11,368 nucleotides of DNA from Blautia sp. (GCA_017420455.1 JAFOJB010000225.1:1-11368), one strand, 5' to 3'. Numbered from the stretch's first letter, positions 1 through 7,133 are shown. Numbers and translations are program-made. Notes: generated from the sequence alone by a model not told the origin.

Positions 1-1866
1 GATCGGCTTGATATAATTCCCGTTATTGGCAATGGCGGCATAGGCCGCGCACAGCTCCACATTGGTGACGCCTTTGGTAATACCGCCCAGGGCAGTGGCC
101 AGGTTGGCGTCGCTCCAGACATTTCCATTCTCATCGGTATCGGCTTCGGTACCATGAGCCAGGGTGGTGAAGCCGAAATTATCCAGGTAATGCAGACCAA
201 GCGCCGGGGTATCCTGTTCCAGGCACTTGACGGCGACGACGTTTACGGAACGGGTGATGGCATCCCGGATGGTGGTATCTCCGCCATAGGAACGGTCGGA
301 GTTGTTTACCGGCGAACCGTCCGGATAGCTGTAGGGCTCATCCAGGAAGGTGGTGGCCAGCGTCATGCCTTTTTCGTTCAAAGCAGGGGCGTAGGTAGAG
401 ACCAGCTTGAAGGTGGAACCAGGCTGACGGGTCGTGTCGGTAGCACGGTTCAGGGTAAGACTGGCGGTCTTTTTCCCGCGGCCGCCTACGATGGCTTTTA
501 CATAGCCGGTATGCTGGTCGATCACACTCATGGAGGACTGGGGCTGGGGAGCAAAGCTGCTTCGTTCAGCTACAAGCTTCACCCCGTCCGTAAGGATATG
601 GTCCTTATAACGCTGTACATAGGTCTTTCCTTCCGCCTCCGAGGGGAACAGAAGATCGAAGGAAGGATCCTCTTCCCGGAAATACATCTGGAGCATTTCC
701 TTGCTGTAATTCACCTCGTTCCCTTCCGTGTCCTGTACGGTAAGGGCAAAGTCCAGGGCATAGGTGGTATCCGGCGGGAAATTGGAAGCATCGGCGTATT
801 CCTGGTCCAGTATCTTCTGGATATTCGGATCCTGAGTAGTCATGATCTTCAGTCCGCCGCTGTACAGAGCGTTGCGGGCCTGTGTTTTTGTATACCCCTT
901 GATGTTCATCAGATCGTTGATGACCTGGTCGGTGAGTTCATCTTCAAAGTAGGTGTAGATCGTGCTGTTGGTCACGGAATTCACTTCCTGGGCTTCGCGG
1001 ATCCGGGTATATACATCGTCATTGATCGCTTCGTCAAACTGTTCCCTGGTAATATATCCCTGATCGCGCATATGCTCCAGTACGGATACCGTACGCTTGC
1101 GGTTGGATTCCGGGAAAGCGATGGGATCGTAGGAAGAGGGGTTCTGGGTGATCCCGGCCAGTACGGCGCATTCCGTGAGGTTCAGATCCCATACGTCCTT
1201 ATTGAAATACTGGCGGGCTGCGGCCTGTACGCCGTAGGCACCGGCACCCAGATTGATGGTGTTCAGGTAATTCTCAAGGATCACGGATTTATCGCCGATC
1301 TTTTCCTCGATCTGGACGGCCAGGTACTGTTCCTGGAATTTTCTGGTAAACTGCTCCAGAAGCGTGGATTCCTGGGTCCAGTTGGTAAATACATTGTTTT
1401 TCAGCAGCTGCTGGGTGATGGTACTGGCACCCTCCGAAAATTTCCCGGAGGTAAGAGCCTTGATGCCGGCACGCAGTATACCCTTCATATCGATACCGTT
1501 GTGCTCGTAAAAACGCTCGTCCTCGATGGCTACCACGGCATTCTGAAGGTCCTGCGGGATCTGGCTGATGGATACGGGAAGCCGGTTCGCGTTCGGCGCC
1601 GCCAGCTTGCGCAGCTGGTTTCCCTGGTCGTCATACAGGAAGGTGGCATAGCCAAGAGGCATGATATCGACGCTGTCTACATCCGGCGAGTTGTCAATGA
1701 CGCCCCGGAAGCATCCGACACCCAGGCAGACCGCCATGACCATGACAGCGATCAGAGTAAGAAACAGGATGCGGAGAAAGGAGACATGTGCCTTTTTTCC
1801 CAGCATGGAGGACCGGGAGATCAGAGATTCCCGTTTTTTAGAAGTCGCCCGTTTACCGAATTTCAT
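1..1866 (-). CDS. Class A penicillin-binding protein (PBP1A type), C-terminus cut by window edge
   Basis: This is a bifunctional cell-wall synthase: the GT51 domain polymerises lipid II glycan strands and the transpeptidase domain cross-links peptides outside the membrane. Reading in from ATG 1866-1864 there are 622 codons with no stop, running off the left edge. A basic cytoplasmic tail (about 1-28) precedes one membrane helix (about 30-52). The GT51 catalytic motif EDERFYEH is at 115-122 (E115), followed by GASTITQQL at 146-154 and ILENYLN at 196-202. The transpeptidase SxxK is STFK at 484-487 and the SxN is SVN at 540-542. The KTG box is not reached, so the gene is truncated by the window rather than broken. 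About 80 residues (roughly 360-440) of acidic, polar sequence separate the GLKIMTTQDP segment from the start of the transpeptidase fold. AGGAGG at 1873-1878 lies 6 nt before the ATG and fixes the start. The gene is divergent from yigZ. Confidence 0.95.
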   Translation of the reverse strand, partial: MKFGKRATSKKRESLISRSSMLGKKAHVSFLRILFLTLIAVMVMAVCLGVGCFRGVIDNSPDVDSVDIMPLGYATFLYDDQGNQLRKLAAPNANRLPVSISQIPQDLQNAVVAIEDERFYEHNGIDMKGILRAGIKALTSGKFSEGASTITQQLLKNNVFTNWTQESTLLEQFTRKFQEQYLAVQIEEKIGDKSVILENYLNTINLGAGAYGVQAAARQYFNKDVWDLNLTECAVLAGITQNPSSYDPIAFPESNRKRTVSVLEHMRDQGYITREQFDEAINDDVYTRIREAQEVNSVTNSTIYTYFEDELTDQVINDLMNIKGYTKTQARNALYSGGLKIMTTQDPNIQKILDQEYADASNFPPDTTYALDFALTVQDTEGNEVNYSKEMLQMYFREEDPSFDLLFPSEAEGKTYVQRYKDHILTDGVKLVAERSSFAPQPQSSMSVIDQHTGYVKAIVGGRGKKTASLTLNRATDTTRQPGSTFKLVSTYAPALNEKGMTLATTFLDEPYSYPDGSPVNNSDRSYGGDTTIRDAITRSVNVVAVKCLEQDTPALGLHYLDNFGFTTLAHGTEADTDENGNVWSDANLATALGGITKGVTNVELCAAYAAIANNGNYIKPI

Positions 1867-1982
1867 AGCGATCCTCCTTATTATTTGATTTGTTGATTCC
1901 GGATTTCTCTTTTTCTTCAGATTTTTAACTATATACGGATTCCGGACAGTATTCCTGCTTTATGTAAATCACAGTATTTTTT

Positions 1983-2011
1983 ATTATAACAAAAAGGGTC
2001 CGTCAAGTAAA
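1983..2011 (-). promoter_or_regulatory. Sigma-A type promoter for the penicillin-binding protein gene
   Basis: On the minus strand, a perfect TATAAT (1983-1988) is preceded by TGT, giving an extended -10. A weak -35, TTTACT (2006-2011), lies 17 nt upstream. A better-looking TTGACG (2001-2006) is only 12 nt from the -10 and so is unlikely to be the -35. The predicted start near 1976 leaves an untranslated leader of about 110 nt before the ATG. I see no riboswitch-like structure in that leader, which is mostly A/T-rich. This is a sequence-based inference only. Confidence 0.6.
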
Positions 2012-2063
2012 GACAGACTGATTTCTCGCGTTCGATTTTAGCACATTTTACAATACAGGCTGT

Positions 2064-2104
2064 AATCTGCGTTTCTGGGGGAGACAGGGGGGAGGCAGCA
2101 GATT
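2064..2104. repeat. 7-bp inverted repeat flanking a G-rich loop
   Basis: AATCTGC (2064-2070) and GCAGATT (2098-2104) are perfect inverted arms around 27 nt that include runs of five and six G. The right arm runs into the proposed yigZ -35. It lies upstream of the predicted transcript, so any role would be at the DNA level. It may be chance. Confidence 0.3.
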
Positions 2105-2131
2105 GCGGGAAAAACGGTTTTGTGCTATACT
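2103..2131 (+). promoter_or_regulatory. Sigma-A type promoter for yigZ
   Basis: TTGCGG (2103-2108), a 17-nt spacer and TATACT (2126-2131) form the promoter. TGC directly before the -10 gives an extended -10. The predicted start is near 2138, about 59 nt before the yigZ ATG. The same TTGCGG hexamer serves as the proposed -35 of the prolyl isomerase promoter further on. Confidence 0.6.
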
Positions 2132-2147
2132 TTGGACATGTCCGAAG
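2130..2147. promoter_or_regulatory. 18-bp palindrome over the yigZ transcription start, candidate operator
   Basis: The sequence reads CTT-t-GGACATGTCC-g-AAG: a perfect 10-bp palindromic core (2134-2143) with 3-bp matching flanks and a single mismatched pair. It overlaps the last two bases of the -10 and the predicted start at about 2138, the position where a dimeric repressor would block initiation. A transcript starting at 2138 would lack the left arm, so a DNA-binding site is more plausible than an RNA hairpin. No regulator gene is visible nearby and the binding protein is unknown. Confidence 0.4.
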
Positions 2148-2180
2148 ACTTTGCTGATGTGTCAGAAGAAATACAGGTTT

Positions 2181-2190
2181 GGAAGGAAAG
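2181..2190 (+). promoter_or_regulatory. Ribosome binding site that sets the yigZ start
   Basis: GGAAGGAAAG lies 6 nt before ATG 2197. A longer reading from TTG 2179 would put this purine-rich Shine-Dalgarno inside the coding region, so the ATG is preferred. Confidence 0.7.
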
Positions 2191-2196
2191 CATATT

Positions 2197-2850
2197 ATGG
2201 AGAATTATAAGACAGTATTCCGGGGCGGCCAGGGGGAGATCGTGGAAAAGAAGTCACGCTTTATCGCCACGGTAAGGCCGGTGGAGAGCGAGGAGGAAGC
2301 GCTGGCTTTTCTGGAAGAGGTGAAAAAACAGTACTGGGATGCGCGGCACAACTGCCATGCTTTCAGCGTAGGGCTGAACCGGGAGCTTACCAGATGCAGC
2401 GATGACGGAGAGCCTTCCGGTACTGCAGGCCGGCCGATGCTGGATGTGCTTCTGGGAGAGGGGCTGTATAATACCGCCGTGGTTGTGACCAGATATTTCG
2501 GTGGAGTCCTTCTGGGTACCGGCGGACTGGTGCGCGCATACAGCAGGGCTGTTCAGGAAGGGCTGAAAAACAGTGTGATTATTGAAAAGCAGAAAGGAAT
2601 TCTTCTGAAAATCGATACGGACTACAACGGGATCGGCAGGATCCAGTACCAGGCGGGAGAACGGAACCTGACCATTCTTGATACAGAGTACACGGACCGG
2701 GTCTGCATGCATATTCTGGTGCCGGCAGAGGAAGAAGGGGCATTCCGGAAGGCAGTCACGGAAGGAACCTCAGGAAAAGCCGTTATGGAAAAAGAAAAAG
2801 ACCTCCGCTTCGCCATCATAGACGGCAAAGCGGAAATCTTTGAGGAATAG
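2197..2850 (+). CDS. yigZ: YigZ/IMPACT family protein (UPF0029 plus DUF1949)
   Basis: This 217-residue protein belongs to the IMPACT/YigZ (YvyE) family. The family has an N-terminal UPF0029 domain and a C-terminal ferredoxin-like DUF1949 domain, and its members have been linked to translation and nucleic-acid binding without a settled bacterial reaction. The family signature is intact: DARHNCHAF at 48-56, SDDGEPSGTAGRPML at 68-82 and TRYFGGVLLGTGGLVRAY at 98-115. The C-terminal domain covers about 135-210. There is no signal peptide or membrane helix, so it should be cytoplasmic, and the length is normal for the family. It has its own promoter and stops 9 nt before the convergent prolyl isomerase gene. 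Its last codons also encode a hairpin that looks like the terminator of that opposing gene. Family assignment is firm; cellular role is not. Confidence 0.95.
   Translation: MENYKTVFRGGQGEIVEKKSRFIATVRPVESEEEALAFLEEVKKQYWDARHNCHAFSVGLNRELTRCSDDGEPSGTAGRPMLDVLLGEGLYNTAVVVTRYFGGVLLGTGGLVRAYSRAVQEGLKNSVIIEKQKGILLKIDTDYNGIGRIQYQAGERNLTILDTEYTDRVCMHILVPAEEEGAFRKAVTEGTSGKAVMEKEKDLRFAIIDGKAEIFEE
2792..2833 (-). terminator. Intrinsic terminator of the prolyl isomerase gene, inside the yigZ 3' coding end
   Basis: Read on the minus strand, CCGCTTTGCC (2833-2824), a 9-nt loop and GGCGAAGCGG (2814-2805) form a 10-bp stem with one G-U wobble. A T-rich tail AGGTCTTTTTCTTTTT follows. On the plus strand the same stem has a C-A mismatch and no T tract, so it points leftward. 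It begins 27 nt past the isomerase stop codon. The first four bases after the stem are not T, which may weaken it. Confidence 0.6.
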
Positions 2851-2859
2851 CAAACGCTG

Positions 2860-3378
2860 TCAGCACTTCTCGGGTTCCGGATATTCTGTACCGAAGGTTT
2901 CCACAGTCATGGAAAGGATCTTCTGCTCATCCAGAGGACGGTCGTTGTAGTCGGTATCTGTTTCTGCGATCTTGTCGACCACATCCATTCCCTCGATGAT
3001 CTTGCCGAAGGCCGCATAGCTCCCGTCCAGATGAGGGGCTGCCTTGTGCATGATAAAAAACTGGCTTCCGGCGGAGTTCGGATTCATGGCGCGGGCCATG
3101 GAAAGAACGCCTTCGGTATGCTTCAGGGTGTTCGAAAAACGGTTCTGTGCGAACTCGCCTCTGATGCTGTAGCCCGGGCCTCCCATTCCGGTACCTTCCG
3201 GATCACCGCCCTGGATCATGAAGCCTTTGATGACACGGTGGAAGATCAGGCCGTCATAGAAACCTTTCTTTACCAGCGAGATAAAATTGTTTACGGTATT
3301 CGGGGCGATTTCCGGATAAAGCTCTGCTTTCATCACGTCTTTGTTTTCCATGGTTATGGTGATGACAGGATTTGCCAT
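2860..3378 (-). CDS. Cyclophilin-type peptidyl-prolyl cis-trans isomerase
   Basis: This 172-residue single-domain cyclophilin catalyses cis-trans isomerisation of Xaa-Pro bonds during protein folding. The active-site block FHRVIKGFMIQGGD is at 46-59 (R48 corresponds to the catalytic Arg). SQFFIM at 105-110 and HLDG at 116-119 followed by FGKII are the other conserved segments. There is no signal peptide or lipobox, so it should act in the cytoplasm. The length is normal for bacterial PpiB-like proteins, with a short acidic tail ending in Cys. AAGGAG (3388-3393) lies 9 nt before ATG 3378-3376. The gene is divergent from tsaE, converges on yigZ and is apparently monocistronic. Confidence 0.95.
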   Translation of the reverse strand: MANPVITITMENKDVMKAELYPEIAPNTVNNFISLVKKGFYDGLIFHRVIKGFMIQGGDPEGTGMGGPGYSIRGEFAQNRFSNTLKHTEGVLSMARAMNPNSAGSQFFIMHKAAPHLDGSYAAFGKIIEGMDVVDKIAETDTDYNDRPLDEQKILSMTVETFGTEYPEPEKC

Positions 3379-3404
3379 AGTAAATGTCTCCTTTTCAAAA
3401 AGTA

Positions 3405-3433
3405 TTGTATTTCCATGATTGCTTTATTATAAT
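3405..3433 (+). promoter_or_regulatory. Promoter for the tsaE operon
   Basis: TTGTAT (3405-3410), a 17-nt spacer and perfect TATAAT (3428-3433) form the promoter. The predicted start is near 3440, a leader of about 28 nt. It sits in the palindrome TATTATAATA (3425-3434) shared with the minus-strand promoter. Confidence 0.65.
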
Positions 3434-3454
3434 ATGCAGGAAATAAAACCGCAA
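3426..3454 (-). promoter_or_regulatory. Promoter for the prolyl isomerase gene
   Basis: On the minus strand, TTGCGG (3449-3454), a 17-nt spacer and perfect TATAAT (3426-3431) form the promoter. The predicted start is near 3419, giving a leader of about 40 nt. Its -10 overlaps the -10 of the opposing tsaE promoter. Confidence 0.6.
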
Positions 3455-3467
3455 GGAGCAATAAAGT

Positions 3468-3890
3468 ATGATTTTGGAATCTGATTCCCGGGAAGAGACA
3501 TTTGCGATCGGAAAGGAAATAGGAGAAAAGGCAGCACCCGGCCAGATCATTACCCTGGATGGGGATCTGGGCGTCGGCAAAACCGTATTTACCCAGGGGG
3601 TGGCGGCAGGCCTTTGCATTACGGAGCCTGTGAGCAGTCCCACCTTCACAATCCTGCAGGAATACAGGGGGGGAAGGCTCCCCCTGTATCATTTTGATGT
3701 TTATCGTATTGCGGATGTGGAAGAGATGGAAGAGATCGGGTATGACGACTATTTCTTCGGAGATGGGGTTTCCATCATAGAGTGGGCGGACCTGGTCCGT
3801 GAGATCATTCCGGAGAAGCATACCCGGGTATTGATCGAGAAGGATCTGAAGAAGGGTTTTGATTACCGGCGGATCACCATAGAGCCATAA
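3468..3890 (+). CDS. tsaE: TsaE, ATPase of the tRNA t6A synthesis machinery
   Basis: TsaE is the small P-loop ATPase that works with TsaB-TsaD in making N6-threonylcarbamoyladenosine at position 37 of ANN-decoding tRNAs. The 140-residue protein has the Walker A GDLGVGKT at 32-39. The family segments SSPTFTIL (56-63), YHFDVYR (74-80) and IIEWAD (103-108) follow in order, and the length is normal. It is cytoplasmic. AGGAG at 3454-3458 lies 9 nt before the ATG. It is the first gene of a same-strand cluster, 31 nt ahead of tsaB, and starts about 28 nt after a strong promoter. Confidence 0.97.
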   Translation: MILESDSREETFAIGKEIGEKAAPGQIITLDGDLGVGKTVFTQGVAAGLCITEPVSSPTFTILQEYRGGRLPLYHFDVYRIADVEEMEEIGYDDYFFGDGVSIIEWADLVREIIPEKHTRVLIEKDLKKGFDYRRITIEP

Positions 3891-3921
3891 GCCGGAGGAT
3901 ATCTGGAGGAAATAGAACAGA

Positions 3922-4662
3922 ATGAAGATTTTAGGTTTGGACAGCTCGGGTCTGGTGGCATCGGTGGCGGTGGTGCAGGATGATCTCCTTTTATGCGAAT
4001 ATACGGTAAATTACAGGAAGACGCATTCTCAGACACTGCTTCCGATGCTGGACGAGCTCTGCCGGATGACAGAGCTTTCGCTGGAGGAGCTTTCTGCCAT
4101 CGCGGTAGCGGCCGGCCCCGGGTCCTTTACCGGGCTCAGGATCGGTTCTGCAACAGCAAAGGGACTGGGGCTGGCACTGGATAAGCCGCTGGTGGCGGTT
4201 CCTACGCTGGAAGCCCTGGCGTATAATCTGTGCGGTATGGAGGGAATCATCTGTCCTGTGATGGACGCCAGAAGAAACCAGGTCTATACCGGTATTTACC
4301 GTTTTGAAGGGCAGCAGCTCGTCACGGTGGAGGACCAGATGGCGGTTCCGGCAGAAGAACTTCTGGAAAAACTGAATGGGTATGGGGAAAAGGTGACCTT
4401 CCTGGGAGACGGGGTTCCCGTACTCAGGGAAAGCATCGGTCTGCTGAAGGTGCCCTGTACAGAGGCCGCGCCGCATCAGAACAGGCAGAGAGCCGGGGCT
4501 GTAGCCGCCCTTGGAGGAAAGTATTTTAAAGAGGGAAGAATACAGTCAGCCCAGGAACACAGGCCGGAATATCTAAGAGTTTCCCAGGCAGAACGGGAGA
4601 GAAAAGCAAGGGAAGAAATGAAAAGGGAATCAGAGACAGAAAGCACGGGAGAAAACCAGTGA
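3922..4662 (+). CDS. tsaB: TsaB, scaffold subunit of the t6A transferase complex
   Basis: TsaB is an ASKHA-fold paralogue of TsaD that dimerises with it to build the t6A37 transferase. The 246-residue protein opens with ILGLDSSG (3-10). It carries HSQTLLP at 35-41, AAGPGSFTGLRIG at 63-75 and the VMDARRNQVYTGIY segment at 113-126. The C-terminal signature PEYLRVSQAER is followed by a highly charged, probably disordered tail of about 20 residues. GGAGGA (3905-3910) lies 11 nt from the ATG, slightly long. Its TGA overlaps the GTG start of rimI in a GTGA, so the two are probably translationally coupled. Confidence 0.96.
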   Translation: MKILGLDSSGLVASVAVVQDDLLLCEYTVNYRKTHSQTLLPMLDELCRMTELSLEELSAIAVAAGPGSFTGLRIGSATAKGLGLALDKPLVAVPTLEALAYNLCGMEGIICPVMDARRNQVYTGIYRFEGQQLVTVEDQMAVPAEELLEKLNGYGEKVTFLGDGVPVLRESIGLLKVPCTEAAPHQNRQRAGAVAALGGKYFKEGRIQSAQEHRPEYLRVSQAERERKAREEMKRESETESTGENQ

Positions 4663-5099
4663 CGGTCCGGGAGATGAGGCCTGAGGACCTTGATCAGGTC
4701 ATGGAAATAGAGAACAGTCTTTTCAGGGACGCCTGGACGAAGGAAGGCTTCTTTACGTTCCTGATCCGTCCGGACGCGCTTTTCCTGGTGGCGGAGGAAA
4801 AAGAACAGATCCTTGGATACTGCGGGATCCTGATGGTCCTGGATGAAGGGGACATTACCAATGTGGCGGTAAAAAAGGAACGCCAGAGGGAAGGAATCGG
4901 CGGCTTTCTTCTGGACAGTCTGTTTCTGCTGGTAAGAGGGTCAGGCATAAAGACGATCCATCTTGAGGTCCGCGAAAGCAACCAGACTGCCATACGGCTG
5001 TATCGGAGAAAAGGGTTTGTTCAGGATGGACTTCGCAAAGACTATTATACAAATCCTACAGAGAACGCCCTGCTCATGAGCCGCACAGAGGAGGCGTGA
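4659..5099 (+). CDS. rimI: RimI-type GNAT N-acetyltransferase
   Basis: This 146-residue GNAT enzyme belongs to the RimI family, which acetylates protein N-termini (ribosomal protein bS18 in E. coli) using acetyl-CoA. The acetyl-CoA binding motif A spans about 68-88, including RQREGIGG. E103 and Y115 fall at the same numbers as the E. coli RimI active-site residues, within LEVRESN (102-108) and AIRLYRRKGF (111-120). The GTG start is preferred because GGGAG (4647-4651) lies 7 nt before it and because it keeps the TVREM segment expected at a RimI N-terminus. ATG 4674 would trim five residues. The real substrate in this organism is unknown, but the tsaB neighbourhood is classic. Confidence 0.93.
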   Translation: MTVREMRPEDLDQVMEIENSLFRDAWTKEGFFTFLIRPDALFLVAEEKEQILGYCGILMVLDEGDITNVAVKKERQREGIGGFLLDSLFLLVRGSGIKTIHLEVRESNQTAIRLYRRKGFVQDGLRKDYYTNPTENALLMSRTEEA

Positions 5100-5123
5100 G
5101 CACTCAGAATACAGGAGGAAACT

Positions 5124-6077
5124 ATGCTGGATGTTTGTCTGCTGGGCTGCGGAGGCATGATGCCTCTTCCCAGAAGATGGCTTACTGCGCTGATGACCAG
5201 ATATAACGGACGCAGCCTGCTGATCGACTGCGGAGAAGGAACGCAGATCGCCATCAAAGAAAAGGGCTGGAGCTTTAAGCCCATCGATATCATTTGCTTT
5301 ACACATTTTCACGGGGACCATATCAGCGGTCTGCCTGGCCTGCTGCTGACCATGGGAAACGCGGACCGGACCGAACCCCTTACACTGGTCGGGCCAAAAG
5401 GACTGGAAAAGGTGGTAAATGCGCTCCGCATCATAGCGCCGGAGCTGCCGTTCCCCCTGAAATTCATAGAACTGCAGCAGCCGCTGCAGACCCTGGAGCT
5501 GTATGGGTATAAGATCACAGCCTTCAAGGTGAACCACAATGTAGTCTGCTACGGGTATACTCTGGAAATCCTGCGGCAGGGGAAGTTTTCCCCGGAACGG
5601 GCAAAGGAGCAGAATATCCCGCTGAAATTCTGGAATCCTCTGCAGAAAGGACAGGTGATCACCGAGGACGGCAGGACCTATACTCCGGACATGGTACTGG
5701 GACCGGACCGGAAAGGGATAAAGGTGACATACACGACGGACACACGGCCGACAGAGTCCATCGTCGAAAACGCCGCAGGGTCCGACCTGTTTATCTGTGA
5801 AGGGATGTATGGAGAAGAGGACAAGGAGGAGAAGGCAAAGGGATACAAGCACATGACCTTCCGGGAGGCCGCGCAGCTGGCAAAAAGGGCCGGGGTTTCC
5901 GAACTCTGGCTTACCCATTACAGTCCTTCCCTGGTGCGTCCCGAGGAGTATATGGAACAGGTGAAATCTGTTTTTCCCAACGCTTATCCTGGCAAGGACG
6001 GGAAAAGCACGGAGCTGAATTTTGAAGGAGAGGCAGAAAACAACGAACAGCCCCAGACCGGTACAGACAAAAGATAG
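5124..6077 (+). CDS. rnz: Ribonuclease Z (tRNA 3' endonuclease), metallo-beta-lactamase fold
   Basis: RNase Z cuts the 3' trailer from precursor tRNAs. The 317-residue protein has the DCGEGTQ segment at 35-41 and the zinc-binding THFHGDH at 60-66. H138, D206 in TTDTRP, H243 and H265 in LTHYSP complete the expected set of metal and catalytic residues. The stretch GKFSPERAKEQNIP (153-166) through LQKGQVI (173-179) matches the RNase Z substrate-arm region and separates it from generic MBL hydrolases. The N-terminal LLGCGGMMPLPRRW is diverged from the usual GTGxxxP form. About 20 polar residues at the C-terminus look disordered. AGGAGG (5113-5118) sits 5 nt from the ATG. It lies between rimI and tsaD, 24 and 36 nt away. 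Confidence 0.9.
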   Translation: MLDVCLLGCGGMMPLPRRWLTALMTRYNGRSLLIDCGEGTQIAIKEKGWSFKPIDIICFTHFHGDHISGLPGLLLTMGNADRTEPLTLVGPKGLEKVVNALRIIAPELPFPLKFIELQQPLQTLELYGYKITAFKVNHNVVCYGYTLEILRQGKFSPERAKEQNIPLKFWNPLQKGQVITEDGRTYTPDMVLGPDRKGIKVTYTTDTRPTESIVENAAGSDLFICEGMYGEEDKEEKAKGYKHMTFREAAQLAKRAGVSELWLTHYSPSLVRPEEYMEQVKSVFPNAYPGKDGKSTELNFEGEAENNEQPQTGTDKR

Positions 6078-6113
6078 GCAAAGGAGTACCGGGAGGCGGG
6101 AAATGGAGAAAAA

Positions 6114-7133
6114 ATGGAAGATGTTCTGATACTGGCAATAGAAAGTTCCTGTGACGAAACCGCGGCGTCTGTTGTGAAAAACGGACGGACGGTGCTGTCG
6201 AACGTGATCTCCTCCCAGATCGCGCTGCATACCTTATATGGCGGCGTGGTGCCGGAGATCGCCTCCAGGAAGCATATAGAAAAAATCAATCAGGTGATCA
6301 CCCAGGCTCTCCGGGATGCATCGGTGACTCTTTCGGATATCACGGCCATAGGGGTCACCTATGGACCGGGACTGGTAGGAGCCTTGCTGGTAGGAGTGGC
6401 GGAGGCAAAAGCCATCGCCTACGCAAGGCACCTTCCCCTGATCGGTGTCCATCATATTGAAGGGCATGTATCTGCGAATTACATCGAGCACCCGGATCTG
6501 GAGCCGCCGTTTCTGTGCCTGATCGTATCCGGCGGACATACCCATCTGGTCATCGTGAAGGATTACGGAGAATTTGAAATCCTGGGAAGGACGCGGGACG
6601 ACGCCGCCGGAGAAGCTTTCGACAAGGTGGCCAGAGCGATCGGACTGGGGTATCCCGGCGGGCCGAAGGTGGATGCCCTTGCCAGGGAGGGAAATCCGAG
6701 GGCGATTGAATTCCCCAGAGGAAAGCTTTCAGACTGTCCATATGATTTCAGCTTCAGCGGAGTCAAGTCCGCTGTGCTGAACTATCTGAATGGGGCAAAG
6801 ATGAAAGGGGAAGAGGTAAATCGGGCAGATATCGCAGCCTCCTTCCAGAAATCGGTGGTGGATGTGCTGGTGGATCATACCATGCTGGCTGCCAGGGATT
6901 TTTCGATGGACCGGATTGCCATCGCAGGAGGCGTCGCCTCCAACGGAGCTCTTCGGGAGGCTATGGAAAAGGCCTGCAGAAGGCGGGGCTTCCGGTTCTA
7001 TCGGCCGTCGCCCATCCTTTGCACGGATAATGCTGCCATGATCGGCGCCGCCGCGTATTACGAGTACAGGAAGGGAACCCGCCACGGCTGGGATCTGAAT
7101 GCGGTTCCGAACCTGAAGCTTGGAGAACGCTGA
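6114..7133 (+). CDS. tsaD: TsaD, catalytic subunit of the t6A37 threonylcarbamoyltransferase
   Basis: TsaD transfers the threonylcarbamoyl group from threonylcarbamoyl-AMP to A37 of tRNA, within a complex with TsaB and TsaE. The 339-residue protein begins AIESSCDET (8-16). It carries the iron-binding HHIEGH at 113-118, VSGGHTHL at 138-145, [13 protein letters not shown] at 162-174 and the third metal ligand D305 in CTDNAAM. All key residues are intact and the length is standard. GGAG (6105-6108) lies 5 nt before the ATG. An upstream ATG at 6103 is out of frame and closes within nine codons. It is the last gene of the tRNA cluster; 107 nt separate it from ispD. Confidence 0.98.
   Translation: MEDVLILAIESSCDETAASVVKNGRTVLSNVISSQIALHTLYGGVVPEIASRKHIEKINQVITQALRDASVTLSDITAIGVTYGPGLVGALLVGVAEAKAIAYARHLPLIGVHHIEGHVSANYIEHPDLEPPFLCLIVSGGHTHLVIVKDYGEFEILGRTRDDAAGEAFDKVARAIGLGYPGGPKVDALAREGNPRAIEFPRGKLSDCPYDFSFSGVKSAVLNYLNGAKMKGEEVNRADIAASFQKSVVDVLVDHTMLAARDFSMDRIAIAGGVASNGALREAMEKACRRRGFRFYRPSPILCTDNAAMIGAAAYYEYRKGTRHGWDLNAVPNLKLGER

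Larger units (their letters stand above)
1867..2196. other. 330-bp divergent intergenic region between the PBP gene and yigZ
   Basis: It holds the AT-rich leader and promoter of the penicillin-binding protein gene (1867-2011) and the yigZ promoter with a palindrome over its start site (2103-2147). Between them are a G-rich patch (about 2077-2094) and a 7-bp inverted repeat. I found no small gene, tRNA or intrinsic terminator here. A second weak minus-strand extended -10 (TGCTAAAAT, 2035-2043) lacks a convincing -35. Confidence 0.6.

Noticed and set aside
154..1896. Plus-strand open frame of 580 codons opposite the penicillin-binding protein
   Set aside because: It is codon-aligned antisense to a gene with all GT51 and transpeptidase motifs. 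It stays open only because that gene avoids TTA, CTA and TCA codons, and its translation shows no recognisable domain.
2001..2006. TTGACG as the -35 for the penicillin-binding protein promoter
   Set aside because: It is only 12 nt from the TATAAT, too close for sigma-A; TTTACT at 17 nt with an extended -10 fits better.
4941..6230. Minus-strand open frame of 429 codons opposite rimI, rnz and tsaD
   Set aside because: It is antisense to intact enzymes with complete active sites; its translation resembles no family.
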